In this document: in pieces, positions 1 through 12,180 of the stretch
Numbering within the stretch: position 1 is the first letter of the stretch
How the letters are laid out: every line of letters starts with the position of its first letter
Source: Alisma plantago-aquatica
Taxonomy: Eukaryota; Streptophyta; Magnoliopsida; Alismatales; Alismataceae
DNA length: 64,000 nt
NCBI GenBank assembly: GCA_963693085.1
Contig: OY856414.1
Location: 264,715,501 to 264,779,500 of the forward strand
Reading direction: 5' to 3'
The notes under the pieces: generated by a model
Database searches by the model: none
What the model saw: only the letters and a program-made list of their open reading frames with translations
Told to the model about the DNA's origin: nothing
Made by a program: the position numbers and the translations under genes

Positions 1-1584
1 TGTGGGGTGTCACATTATTAACTACACCATAACACATGGAGTGAAAATTTTAATCTCTTTTTTGTCCTTGATTTTCCATTTACGTGGATCTAGTTTTGGA
101 TTCATTTTAGTGATACTTGACTTCTGACTACTAAGTTATTTCAAACGTAGGATTAGACCTTCATAAATAGGAGTGAGAAAATAACAATGTAGACTATGAG
201 ATCAGACCGAACTAATCCATTTTGTCTGTTCCTAAACCATTTCAAGTTCAATCTAGTCCTCAGTTTATAAGTTTTGGAAGTTCAGTCTTCAGTTTAGCCT
301 GGTTTAAAGCTTGTCTCATCATGGACCAGACTGATGACCAACTTAAGGATGTAGTACATCTATATGTAAATTGTGTTGAGTAAACCTATAAATAATGCAT
401 AGATATGAACAATAATAACATTAATATTTGATATTATTGTCATATTATAGTTAAAATTACTTATGGTCAAAGTTTATTATTAAATATTTTTTGGAACACA
501 AAAGATATAGTTTTGGTCTAAAACATTTGATCATTTTATGATCCTTATTTAAGAAGGTTGGTCCAGTATGGAACCACATTAAAATGGTTCATTCTATGCT
601 CCCTTAATTTTTGTTAGTCTAGTTCTTCGTCTAGCTCGATCCAGTTTTTGACCGATGCCCACCCCAATTCATAAGGAATACAATACTTATATTTCAAATT
701 ATTACTTTCTCCAACTGTATACTTCTAGAGGGTAAATCCATCAATGTTACTATGAGGAAAAACAAAAGATAATTGGAGTAGTTAAGAGTATTATGTTAAA
801 TATAAATATCATTGTAACCCCTAATTTTATCATTTTGGACAACAAATTGTGTTTTGTATGGTTTTCCTAAGTGTATTAACATATTATCCTTTATATTTTC
901 TCTATAAAGGTGATGATAAAAATATATATCATGATATATATAACATAATATATATACATATATTATGTTATTTTCGTCTAAATCAGCCCGGCTAGTAAGA
1001 ACCCGATAAGTCCCAATGAAGGACCCATTATCAAATAACATCGAAGACACTCTGCGAACGACATTGTATTTTGCACGAGAGGGGTGATTGGATCACACCC
1101 TCTCAAGCCCCTAGTTTTACCATGCTAGGGTGAGTCTCAAAGTGGCCCTACCTTGGTTCCTTATGATCAATATATTTAAAATTTCTACCAACCAGTAAAT
1201 TTTATATGTGTATACCAACCACTAAACTAGAACATGAAGAATTAATTAATTAAAAATATATGGATTGAATCAAAATTTTCTAGATTAGATTTATTTAAAC
1301 ATATACCATATTGTTATATATCATGATATATAGAAATATACCATCCAACTATTTTGTGAATTCTTCAAGTTATCGTCGATTAGACAATATTTTTTTTCAT
1401 TGAATGATTAATTATTTAGGTGATTTTTGATTAAAAAAATCCTTATATCACATCCATAACTTTTGATTGTTCCAAAGAGTTTTTCAATCATCATATGTGA
1501 AGAGGGGAATATGTTAGCTACATTTCACTCAAGTACAGAATTCTTTTTGCCATATATATGTATGTATATATATATCTATATCTA

Positions 1585-1631
<47 letters not shown>

Positions 1632-1747
1632 GTGTGTGTGTGTGTGTCTACATATATGTTGATCAGACTAAATCACAAGTACAAAATGAGCGGATCTAAA
1701 GTAATCATATCTTTTAAATTTATAATCCGACACTTAGGCCACCACGA
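1..1747. other. Unassigned AT-rich flank
   Basis: No coding frame here looks like a protein: the longest minus-strand frame, near 796-1050, is low-complexity Tyr/Ile read through AT-rich DNA. I recognise no element termini. The stretch 200-660 has dispersed GACCGAAC- and GACCGATG-type words often seen in degenerate plant non-autonomous elements, but no matching pair of ends was found. This is the DNA into which L0 appears to have inserted, because the L0 LTR seems to begin at 1748. Confidence 0.5.
1551..1650. repeat. Compound (TA)n/(TG)n microsatellite
   Basis: A run of TA dinucleotides interrupted by TATC units passes into a (TG)n tract at about 1631-1647. The apparent open frame across it, rich in Tyr/Ile and then Cys/Val, is an artefact of the repeat. 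Confidence 0.95.
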
Positions 1748-3571
1748 TGATAATATGGGGTTTGATGTAGTATAATGGGGTCGACCCAAGGAGAAGGGTG
1801 GTAAGTGTTACTATCCTTTGAGCCTTAGATTAGTTACACCAAACAAAAGCTTAGAATAGAGTTTATGTTCCCTATAGAACAATGATTCATCAACAACAAG
1901 GTCATAAACAAGTAAAACAAATCAAGAATTAAAGTAAGAGAACAAGAACATAAAAAAGATAAAGTATCAATTATCAATGGGGAAAATTGGATTGGGTTTC
2001 ACCATCTAAGATCTCTCACCAACATGAAACATTCACATCTACTGTATACCCTTAGCAAGTTCACAAGGAATCATCATAAGTGGCTATTTCTTCCTCTCTC
2101 GAGCTTAGGATAGATCTAGATTATAAGGTAGTCTCTCTCTTGAGATGGAAAATAAACAATCAAAGTAAAGTCATATGATCATTATATTAAGCATTTAACA
2201 TCATGCAACTCCATAACACTTAGATAAAGGGTAATAATACTCTTCAAGGTATTAACAATCAAACAACACAAGATGGTATCTAATATTGCAAGTGAACTTT
2301 TAAGAGCAAGAGTTTGGAGATAAACATTTATAAGAGCATATTTTCAATTAAAATAAGCATTTACATGTTGAGAGAGCCTTAATAGATACTCACAATGCAA
2401 GTTAGATGACTAGACACTCATGGTGGTGAATAACATTGTGTAATTACAAGTATGGTGAGACTTGGATATGAAAGAGAATGACAGGGAATGAACAAATTTG
2501 GAGAAGAAGGAGAAAGATACACCAATAGTGACCAGAGACTAGTCAAGGTTAATGGAGAGATTCTCCACTCTTAATCCGTTGATGGTGATGCAAATCAATG
2601 TTTATCTTACTCCTTCTATCGAAGAAGAAATATGAAGTAGATCAATGACTATGGAAGCCCATTTCTTCTCATACTCTCATCATTGGAGAACAAAAACTGA
2701 TGGCTTAAGGTAGAAGGTGATGGTGAGGTGGCTTAGAGGTAGCACTTCATCATATCCCTTTGGTGGTGTCCCCCTCTAATTGCATGAGGTCTCCTATTTA
2801 TAGATCTCAACATGGGACTCGAGGGGCTCAACAATATACCTTTACTTGTGTTACAAGTTTCAGTATGTGACTTCGGGCACACTCTTAATAGTCTGAATGA
2901 CCAATGTATCCAGTACCACCATCGGTAGGTGGGTCATGTTGGTGATCCATCATTTGCTTGACCATCGATTGAAGTTCATCAGGTAGACTATCAGTTGGTC
3001 ACTCAACTAGCCATCTGTTACCTTGTCTAGTCCATCCATTAGGTGAGCTTGACCTGATTATTGGCATATGTGCTCTTGGTGGGCCATTGGTAGGCATACA
3101 AGTCTTCCCATGGGTCTATATTGTCTATCAATTTTGGAAAACCAATGATTGTCTTGACTGGACATCTAGGCTGGCCACCGATTTTGAGAAACTAGTGGCT
3201 ATCTTGACAGGAGGTCTAGGCTAACCATCGGTTTTGGGAAAGCGATGGTCATCTTGACTGCAACTTCTGATGGACACCTGGGCATTGCTAGAGGGCATCA
3301 ATTTGGGAACCGATGGTCGGTTAGCATTGAAGGATGGCCTGAACCTAAGGGTGGATGGTCAACATCAGTTGTAAAAACTGATGGGGGATCTGCACAATGT
3401 TTGAGGCCATCGTTTTATGAGTTACCTCCATGAAAATGAGTATCTATCTTCAAATCAAGGCATAAATGGTAAACATGAGCAAAATGAGAGGAAGTTAAGG
3501 TTACTTTGCATAAAGAGAAGAAAGTAGGGGTAAATTTAGGTATGAAATATACATAAAATTGGATGTTATCA
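1748..3571 (-). repeat. Probable 3' LTR of minus-strand element L0
   Basis: On the plus strand the segment begins TGATAA and ends TTATCA, the inverted terminal pattern of an LTR. Immediately right of it (3572-3590) is a C-rich block that reads on the minus strand as a G-rich polypurine tract, so this is the 3' LTR of a minus-strand element. A TATA box reads on the minus strand at 2793-2803 (CTATAAATAGG), placing U3 on the right and R/U5 on the left. A tandem 50-bp repeat lies in U3. The length is 1824 bp. The partner LTR is not in the window, so the left boundary rests only on the terminal inverted repeat. The predicted TSD word is CACGA (1743-1747). Confidence 0.6.
3098..3262. repeat. 50-bp tandem repeat with hairpins in the L0 LTR
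   Basis: The words near 3148 (ATTGTCTTGACTG), 3198 (CTATCTTGACAG) and 3248 (TCATCTTGACTG) recur at 50-bp spacing, with CATCTAGGCTGGCC/GTCTAGGCTAACC between them. One unit holds a perfect inverted repeat, ACCATCG ... CGATGGT, at about 3224-3249, and the neighbouring units hold weaker versions. Looser words of the same kind (CCATCGGTAGG, ACCGATGGTCGG) extend from about 2930 to 3420. It lies in the presumed U3 upstream of the TATA box. Confidence 0.75.
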
Positions 3572-3590
3572 ACCCCCCCCCAAACTTAGA
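3572..3590 (-). other. Polypurine tract of L0
   Basis: The plus strand shows a run of nine to ten C followed by AAACTTAGA. On the minus strand this reads TCTAAGTTT followed by a G run directly before the TGATAACATCC start of the LTR, the arrangement expected of a plus-strand primer site. The internal L0 sequence is cut off 9 bp further right by the C1 insertion at 3600 and resumes at 60069. Confidence 0.65.
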
Positions 3591-3599
3591 CTTTATCTT

Positions 3600-4882
3600 T
3601 GTAGGGAAATAAGACATCAGATACAACAACAAAAATAATAAAAAATAACTAACATATTCCCCTTGGAATAGTAGATCATGTCAACAATTGTGTAATAGGA
3701 ATGAGAGTTTGCAAGACATATACCTGGTCCTAGAGCAAGTCCAGTGACAATGTTTAGTGCAATGTGCTTCTTTTTGGACGACTGTCAGCAGTGCCCTACT
3801 AGTTGATCACCATGGATGGAAGTTGATTGCGTCCTCCCTATGGGTGGAAAATGCATCCTTATCTCTATAGTAGTCCACGTGGACCACCCAAAACTCTTCT
3901 CATTCTAGATGAATGTTTAAGAAGGAGTTGTCCCTTTTAGTCTCTCACATTACCACAATTGTGAGAAGATTGTTGTCTCTCTAGAAGGCCTCCGTTACCC
4001 CTCTATTTATAGGAGGGTCAGGGTTAAGGTCTCTAGTTCATATGGGAGTCAAAGAGATGTATTTTCATAAGTTTTCTAGAAGCTACGAATGATGAAGTGG
4101 TTGGTTCACCATTGAATCGGTTGGTTCATAGGTGAACAGGTTGGTTCAACCCTTGAACCAATCAGTTCAGTTGCTTTCCTTTTTCACATCACATTGACAT
4201 TCAATATTTAATTAATGCACAACATGACATCAACATCAATCCCTGATCCAATCATATTGTTCATTGAATTGAGCAGTTCACAACTTGGACTGTTCATTTG
4301 AGACGTTGAACCGGTCAGTTCACTATGTTAATCGAACATTTCATGCCCTGAATCAGTTATTATTCAGCCAATGTTGTTTTCAATTGACTTGACACTTAAA
4401 TCGGTCGGTTCAATACTTAAATCGGTTGGTTCACAGTATAGTCAACCAATCTCCAACCATAGTTGTTTAATTTGAATAAATAAACACTTTAGTAATCAAG
4501 TTAAAAAACATTCATGAATAAACTCCAATTCCAAGTGCATCCTAAGTGTGAGACCCTATATGTCACAATTTATGTTGACAATGAGTGTTCATAGCCGATT
4601 TATTACACAATGAGCGGTATCTAACAACACATCATTTCTATCCAAGTAATTTGGAAAGTTGGAGAACAACTTCAACCTACAATTTGTGATTACTATTACC
4701 GTGATCATATAGTTCCTTTGTCTCTACTACCCAGATTGAACTCGAGGCATGGAATTGTCATCCTATCAACGTTCAATCCATGATCCTTGAACTAGTATAG
4801 ACTTTTTGGGATGCACACGAGCTCACATATCACATATTGATCCACATGAGAATGGCCACACATTTCTCAGTCTCTCTTATCA
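3600..4882 (-). repeat. C1 3' LTR, outer part (before G1 insertion)
   Basis: Homologous to 58060-59420 in the 5' LTR. It begins TGTAGGG on the plus strand, the 5' LTR having TATAGC at the same place. A minus-strand TATA box lies at 4003-4013. From 4090 to 4440 there is an array of short words such as ATCGGTTGGTTCA and TGAACC that pair as imperfect hairpins. The segment stops at TATCA, the duplicated target of G1, and continues at 51447. Confidence 0.88.
4090..4440. repeat. Array of ATCGGTTGGTTCA-type inverted repeats in the C1 LTR
   Basis: At least six copies of variants of (A/C)GGTTGGTTCA, AACCGGTCAGTTCA and TTGAACC follow one another in both orientations, for example 4115-4145 and 4391-4434. 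The same array is in the 5' LTR at about 58655-58990, with different point changes. Similar words also occur in the C1 leader at 57390-57540. Confidence 0.75.
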
Positions 4883-5080
4883 TGTGACGCCCCACACCAC
4901 AAACCACAAGATAACTCAAAACTAACTGTGGAAAGAAAACTTAAACTAAAGGATTACCATAAAATGCTAGAAATTAAAATCATTTTTATTAAGTTGCCAA
5001 ACAGAAAAAAAAAACTTTTCATATGGGTCCTTACATGTCACTGTGTATTTACCACGTATGCCATCAGGTTGTTACAAGAA

Positions 5081-5126
<46 letters not shown>

Positions 5127-5785
5127 ATGCATATATATATATATATAATATATATATGCATGTATGTGTATATATATCTATATATATACACATATCCACC
5201 ATATTCGTACATATAAAACAAGAACACCCAAGACAAACCATGTATCAAAAGCACGTATACAAAGCACACCCAAAAACCATCCCAAAGACCTGAGTGTAAA
5301 GGGATGACTCTAGGACTCTAACAACAAAAAGACCACTAGCAAAATTTCCAACGTTGTCAACTATTGTCCTTCTTGCTATTACTCGACCTTAGATGCACGA
5401 TCTCTACCTCCTCGTGCACGTACACCTAAAAAGATGTGGGAAACCCACGGGGTGAGATTTCAAATCTCAGCGGGAGATATAACTCTCCACCAACACTATT
5501 ATTAGCACGAATAAGATGATTAAGGAACAATAGTAAAGCTACAAATATGACAAGCAGGTAACCATCACTAATAGAATAAGCAATTACAAATATATTATGA
5601 AACATCTTATCATCATAAAAGGAATATGAAGAACATGTATATTCACTACCAAGTATACTATACAAAAACAAGCAAGGCCTCATCCAATGTTCTCATATTT
5701 GAACCTAAGTAAGATACTACATGGATGATTACATATTTTATTATGCCCCGAGGATTTATGTTGTACCACCCAAATCCAACTAACA
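4883..5785 (-). repeat. G1 3' LTR, segment 1 (U5 side)
   Basis: Collinear with 36375-37187 of the 5' LTR, sharing for example the opening CCCCACACCA, the AACACTATTATTAGCA block and TTGTACCACCCAAATCC at the end. It is longer than its partner because of a microsatellite at about 5082-5200. It is interrupted at 5786 by G2 and continues at 16425. Confidence 0.9.
5082..5200. repeat. (TA)n(TG)n(TA)n microsatellite private to one LTR
   Basis: After TTGTTACAAGAAA the 3' LTR has a long TA/TG/TA run, whereas the 5' LTR at 36558-36600 passes almost directly from TTGTTACAAGAAA to ACATATCCACC. The expansion therefore arose after G1 inserted, or was lost from the other copy. Open frames across it are repeat artefacts. 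Confidence 0.9.
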
Positions 5786-8527
5786 TGTGATAAAGTGAGT
5801 TTTACTTTTACTTTTGTCCAATATCCAATTTTGACCTCCTTATGCTCATTCATGGTCCCAATTTATTTTTCTTGGCTACATAATTAATGCTGAGACTCAA
5901 ATACAAAATTTGGTGACCAATGTGACTTGTTTACACTTTATGATATTTCAAATCAGGCTTAATAATCACCTCACTCAAAGAAATAAATTCATCCATCAAA
6001 CTTCATCATCTTATCATCAAACTTTTTCTATATATTCTACACATTTTTTAAACCAATGATCCAAATTTCACTCAAATTGGACATTCCTACTATTTTCTAC
6101 GATTTTTTGAAGTTTAATGCCAAAAGCCATTTTATTTTGCTTTTTATTCAACTGAATCTGAGTCAGCGATCCACTGAAGAGGTCGAGAGTGATCCCTGAC
6201 CCTCGGATCAGGAACCTATGGGTCAGGCCCCTGATCGAGTGGTCACGGGGTCATCCCCTACCTCCCGTAATCAGCGGAGAGGGGGGACCATACGACCGAT
6301 GCACTAGGGGCTCGTTTTTTTACCCCATTTCGAAAATCAAACGAGCGACATTGCTTGCCCTGCCATTCTGAGTATGACTACACCTTTTTCCCCCTCGAAC
6401 ATGTACATTTCAAGAACAATTAAGAACTTTTCTTTAGCCACCTCCATGGCTCGGTGACCCCCTAAGATAACCCTAAACCTAGTCCTCTTTGGCTATAAAA
6501 ACATGACCTTCACCTTCGGCGAGCCCCCACGACCTCAACCAGCACCGCTATGACCTCCCTCTTTGTATCCTTCTCTTTTCCCTCTTTTACACTACCCCTG
6601 CTCCACTGTGGCACCACCTATGTGAAGAACCCCTGCTCTGGTTGGGCAAGTTAGATGCGACCGTTGGAACACAGTCAAGCCTTGACCAAGACCCAGATCG
6701 ACGGTCGTGAGATCCCACACATCCTCCCTCTCAACTCCTATCTCTCACATGTGCCTAGGAGGCCATGCATTCTAATCTGAGAGATCTGGGCCACGGTCAA
6801 AGAATGACTACCCAATCAACGACCTATGTTTTCTCAGCCTTTTCCTTTTCTGGTAAATCTTCTTTCCCTTTCTGCTCAAAATAGCAATAAATAGCCAGAT
6901 CTCGTTTAAACCACAAAAAATGCATCCTAGCTCCAAATAATTCAAGTAAATAGTCAATCTTGATCAGAAAAACCCAAGGAATGCACTGAATATACTTTCA
7001 TAGTCTAATTCATTAGGAATCTCATCGATATCCCTAGTTTGTCTCTCTTGCTCACAATATCTTAGTTAATGAATCTATTTTGAGTTTAACCTTTGGGAAA
7101 CCCTAATCCTTGAATATAATGATCATATTGGGACACTAAATCAAAATTGAAAAAATAAGAGTTAGATATAATATTTTAAACTCATTTACCTAGAATATGA
7201 ATCATGCACATTGAAATAAGGATTACTCTTGATATGTTGATGATTAATTTTAATCTTTCAAATCCCTTAATCATATGCTTGACCCATGACTCTACCTGAT
7301 TTAATATTGAGCTCAATGATACTATTTCATATTGAAAAGGATCTAGAGATTTGATCATAACTTGAATAATTATGATAATATTTAGGGTTGATATGTGTTC
7401 CTAGAAATACCTAGGTAGGTCATTCATTCTTGAAACATGCTTGATACTTGGATAAATATTTGACATTTGAAAATATTATTGATGAACTAACCCTAAAGTA
7501 GAAATAGGAAAATGTAACCCTAATCTCGAATAGTGAACCATGCTTCTTTAAAACCATGATCTTGACCCTTGATCCAATATTGTTGATCTAGGATCTGACT
7601 CAAGGGGTTGATCTACTCTTTCTTGGAATTCATACTCCAAATACTCATTTAGAAAGGTACACTATTATATCTCCTCCTTGATTGCATTGAAGATACTTTT
7701 ATGTATCTCTTGATCGTATACTTGGCTACTTACTTGGATGAGCTATTGTTCCCTATGATTAGTCTTTCATTTTTCCTATAATATATTTCAAAAAACATGA
7801 AAAAATAAATTGCATTACCCATTATGTCTGTTAGTATATTGATGATGATGATGTTGACAATGTTGATATTGAGTACAAGAAACCCCCCTCATATGGAGGG
7901 TGGGATTTTGTACACTGACCTCCTATCTCCTATGGTGAGAAGGAGCCTAGTTACCTCCCCCATATGGATGGGGCGACGGAGCCAAATATAATATAAGCAT
8001 GCTTCTCGATTACAATATAATGGGAAATACATAATAAAATTCTTGTCAAGCAATTTTTGGTTTTGGGAAGATCACTTAATATAATTTTTGAAATATAAGT
8101 CATGCCAAGTATACTAATTTTGTTACAAACTATTTTACTTATTTTTATATAGTTTACCATGCAATTACATTGACTTTGTGTCTTGATTTTCTTGATTTTA
8201 GGTAATGCATGGAACTCGAGATTCACACATATCTACTCTTTTATCTACTAAAATAAAGACTAATACATCAAATTTGGACTCTACATGGGAGCTAATTATA
8301 AAAGGGATGTAGTTGTTGGCTAGCTTCTTATATTTTTCTCTTTCCATGTTTCCTGTGGGCCTTATGTACTAAATCCTTTGGTTCATTTTAATAAAGAAGA
8401 ATGCTATTTCCTTTTGCATATTATCTTATGTGATTTTCGGGCCAATCAGGGATGGGTGCTCTAATCCCTTTAGCATTGCCCATTTGGACAATGGGATTAG
8501 TATTAGGGAAAGAATGGATCTGTGACA
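5786..8527 (+). repeat. G2 5' LTR
   Basis: 2742 bp, aligned along its length with 13700-16424. A TATA box (TATAAAA, 6494-6500) has an exact counterpart at 14406. The end TGTGACA is followed by the primer-binding site. Short open frames inside (for example 6189-6371 and, on the other strand, 7951-8226) have no support: they are not conserved between the two LTR copies. Confidence 0.93.
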
Positions 8528-8529
8528 GT

Positions 8530-8542
8530 TGGTATCAGATCC
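8530..8542 (+). other. G2 primer-binding site (tRNA-iMet)
   Basis: TGGTATCAGATCC lies two bases after the LTR end. It is the usual iMet-type site with one change (T where most copies here have G). About 480 bp of leader, without recognisable coding sequence, separate it from the gag start. Confidence 0.9.
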
Positions 8543-9025
8543 ATAACACACTTCATATGCATTAATGAAATGATGTTCTTAATCGCTGAACCAAAGAAGC
8601 CCTAAAAATTCATTGTGGTGAAAAATGAGGTGTCTTGAAAGAGCACCAAGGGGGTTCTGGCATAATTCCTCCTATTTGCCTTCACAGTGGCTGAGGTTTC
8701 TCCTACTCCACCTAGCCTTAGTTGATCCAGAAATGAATGCAAGGACTTCCTGTAACCGTAGAGAATCTTCTAGCATCTTTTCTCTTCTTTAAGGATTACC
8801 CAAGCGACCTATTAGAAGGAAGTAGGATGACTTCTCATCTTCTCATTCTCTTTAAGGTGTTATGACTTGATCTATATACTCTATCTATTTTGGGTAGTTT
8901 AAGGATGGGAAGAACTAAAATTTGAATATAAATTGAGAAAACTTGTTGCAATATTTCCATGATCTATCATATTCTTACTTTGAAAGTTATAAATAAGAAA
9001 ACTCATATCAATTGAACACTTGCAG

Positions 9026-10165
9026 ATGGCCCCAAAAACTAAGAGCAATAGGGATGGTGAAGGAAACTCTAGTACTGAAGAAAAGGGCAAGAAGCCCTAC
9101 ATGAACAATTATGAAGATGGCATTTCTACCAATAAGACCATCAATATGGGGGAGTGGGAAATGAAACAGAAGGCCATTATGGATGCCCTCGACGTCCTAG
9201 TTGTTTGTACAACATCCCTTGTACCAACCCATAACCTAAAACCTATCACTATCCATGATTTTCTAAAACTCAGCCCAGAAGCCTTCTATGGGGAAGACAA
9301 AGATGATGTCCTAGACAAGGCCGATGCCTAGTTAGTGTCCATGGAGAACACCTTCGGGGTTTTGAGGTGCTCTAAACAAGACAAAGTTGGTTTTTCCACC
9401 TACTAATTTAAGGGGGCAGGCAAGTTGTGGTAGGAGAATTATGTCCGGTCACAACAGGTCATTCCTGTCAATTGGGAAGCCATCAAACACATTTTCAGCA
9501 ACTGTTTCCAGCCCACATCTGAGATAAAGGAGAAACAAAAACAATTCCTCACCCTTACCTAAGGAACTAACACAGTGGCTGAATACAGGCAGAAGTTCTG
9601 CCTTCTGGAGAGGCATGTCACCAACCTCACTGAAGAGAAAAACTTGACCACTACATTGATGGGCTCTTCCTTACCCTAACAACTTTTGTATCCTCATCCA
9701 AAACCACCAATTTTCAATATGCCTATGACCATGCCTTTTCCATGGAAAGAACTCTAGGGATGGGACATGGGAAACCATTACCTACTCTTGTGTATCTAGG
9801 CCTTATTGAGGTTTTACCCACAAAACCTGAAAAGAAGGGAAAATCCCATACTGGTGGCAATAAGAACAAGAACCTACAAAAGAACCAGAGAAATCCTCCT
9901 ACCCAGAACTACAATCAAGGCCAGAACTAGAATTACAATCATGTCCTTGCACAGAACTAGAATCCTGGCCAAAATAAGGGTCAAGGCCAGAATGTCAATC
10001 TTCCTCATTGCCGTAACTATGGTGACTTCCACTCTGGCCAGTACAAGTATTTGTCCCCGGTCTGCCTCTACTGCAAATAAGAGGGTTACTTTAAAGACAA
10101 CTACCCCCACACTCCTCCAGTATGGGTCAGGCAAGGTGAACATTGATAGGCCCGTATCTTTGCAG
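9026..10165 (+). pseudogene. gag: G2 gag, broken
   Basis: Nucleocapsid/capsid precursor of a Ty3 element. I place the start at the ATG at 9026 (MAPKTKSN), the first ATG in the frame that then carries the capsid domain. The segment 9300-9640 matches the retrotransposon Gag domain by eye: ADA at the stop at 9329, then SMENTFGVLRCSKQDK, a VNWEAIKHIF block and a TVAEYRQKFCLLERH block. Stops interrupt it at 9329 and several later points. Near 10055-10115 a zinc-knuckle-like CLYCK...GYFKDNY remains; the His and last Cys of a CCHC box are Tyr and there is a stop inside. It cannot make a full-length protein. Confidence 0.8.
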
Positions 10166-10800
10166 TGAATGTGGATGAGGTAAAAGACAATGAAAAAAAA
10201 AACTCATGGAAGGTACCATTTAAATTCAAAATTATGTCCATAACATTGTATCATGATTATCTTGTACAAAATCCTTACACAAAATATATATACATAGTAT
10301 GGTGAAAATATTTGATCATTTTGTTGGTACTCTATTTGACTCTGGGTTAACAAACACCTTCATGTTTAAGAATCTTGCCTCTATGCTAAATCTTGAAACA
10401 AGGGACGTAGGGTACATACTTTATGTAACTACCCCAATTGGGAAGATGAAAGTATCCTACTATATTGTTGAAAAATTCCCTCTGTCTTATGTTGGTCGTA
10501 GTTTTGAGTCAGACTTCATAATCTTAGACATCGAAGACTTTGACCTTATTTTGGGGATGGATTGACTCCATAAAAATCATGCTCTAATCGATTATCGTGC
10601 CAAGAAAGTCATGATTACTAAACCAAAACTCCCTAATCTTGTAATTCTAGGAAGGAAAGATCGAAATCAAAATGTTGTTGTTTCTCTGATTAAAGCCCAA
10701 AACTTGATATCTAGAGGGTGAAAAGCATACCTAGCAACTATAACCATAGTCAGTCCTGATACGAGTTCCCTAGAAAACATTGATATAGTGTGGGAGTACC
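10166..10800 (+). pseudogene. pol: G2 aspartic protease, broken
   Basis: Retropepsin-like region that would process the polyprotein. The frame 10299-10565 contains LFDSGLTNTF, corresponding to the active-site loop: the Asp-Ser-Gly is kept but the following Ala is Leu. It ends FDLILGMD just before a stop at 10563. The order after gag and before RT is as expected. From 10566 the frame continues past stops (NHALIDYRAKKV block) toward RT. Confidence 0.75.
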
Positions 10801-11460
10801 CGAGTGTCTTTCCTGAGGAGCTCACTGAGCTACCACTTTGATCGTGACATTGAGTTTTCTATCGAATTAGCATCTGGTACCCCACCCATTTCTCAGGCAC
10901 CCTATCAGATGGATCCTGCTGAATTGACTGAGCAGAAAAAGCAGTTGTAGGAATTGCTAGACAAGGGTTTCGTCTGCCCTAGTACCTCTCCTTCGGGATC
11001 CCCCATTCTATTTGTCAAGAAAAAAGATGGCTCCCCTCACATATGTATTGACTATCGTATGATCAATCAAGCTACTATGAAAAATATGTATATGCTGCCC
11101 ATAATTGACAACCTTTTTTATCAACTCTGTTATGCCCATGTCTTTTCAAAAATTGACCTTCGCTTTGGTTACCACCAACTCAAGGTTAAGGATGAAGACA
11201 TCCCTAAAACCACCTTTCAAACTTGATACGGGCATTACAAATTCCTAGTCATGTCATTTGGGTTGACCGATGTGCCAGACGTGTTTATGAACTTGATAAT
11301 AGTGTCTTCCAACCTTTCCTCAATGAGTTTGTAGTTGTCTTCATTAAAAACATATTGATATATTCAATTGATGATGAATCACATTGTATTCACCTTCACA
11401 AAGTTGTTGACATCCTTCAATTCTAGAAATTCTACGCAAAGTTGTCAAAATGTGAATATT
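10801..11460 (+). pseudogene. pol: G2 reverse transcriptase, broken, catalytic pair lost
   Basis: RNA-dependent DNA polymerase. The N-terminal part is readable from about 10860 ([10 protein letters not shown]) through [31 protein letters not shown] and [15 protein letters not shown], so the first catalytic Asp region is present. After a stop at 11224 the frame gives GHYKFLVMSFGL. In the frame starting 11223 the active-site box reads VVFIKNILIYS: the two adjacent catalytic aspartates are Lys-Asn. Stops and frame changes also break the domain. Confidence 0.85.
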
Positions 11461-12180
11461 GGATTTCTAAAGTCATGTTCTTAGGCCACATAATTTCTGG
11501 TGGGAAAATTTTTGTTGACCCCGCGAAAGTCTCAGTTGTTCTTGAGTGGCAAGCCCCCAAAAATGTTTCTGAGATTTGAAGTTTTCTGGGTCTTGTTAGT
11601 TATTATCAATGTTTCATCCAGAACTTCAACAAGACTACCTTGCCTCTCACAAAGCTCACCATGAAAGGAGAGAAGTTTATCTGGTTGAAGGAGTGTGAGT
11701 CTAGTTTTCAAGAGCTAAAGACAAAGTTGACAACTGCACCAGTCTTGACTCTTCCCTTGGGAAATGATGGGTTCATCATCTTGACTGACACATCAAAGTT
11801 CAGTTTGGGTTGTGTCCTCATGTAAGAAAGAAAGGTAGTTGCTTATGCCTCTCAACAATTGAAGACAAACGAGGTCAACTACCCAACCCACAACCTCAGG
11901 CTTGCCGCCATCATATATGCTTTGAAGATATGGTGACACTACTTGTATGGTACCACCTTCAACATCCTCACAGATCACAAGAGTCTGAAGTACATCTTGA
12001 CATAGAAGGATCTCAATCTCAGACAGAAGTGATGGCACGAGTATCTTAAAGACTATGACTTCACCATTTCCTACCACCCTAGTAAGAAAATGTGGTGGCT
12101 GATGCACTCTACATGAAGCAGGCTACATGTGTTGTTGTTTTCACTACTGAATGGAAGAACATGGAAGTCATGTCACCTTG
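11461..12180 (+). pseudogene. pol: G2 RNase H, broken
   Basis: RNase H region downstream of RT. The frame 11640-11825 reads LPLTKLTMKGEKFIW, TTAPVLTLP and ILTDTSKFSLGCVLM; the last piece is the first strand of RNase H, with Asp still in ILTD. Frames beyond contain [29 protein letters not shown] and ILTDHKSLKYIL separated by stops. The C-terminal ALSRK-type tail is unreadable. Frames on the opposite strand (11793-12107) are shadows. Confidence 0.8.

Noticed and set aside
200..660. Possible non-autonomous DNA transposon with GACCGATGCCCACCCC at one end
   Set aside because: No matching inverted end or target duplication could be found in the window.
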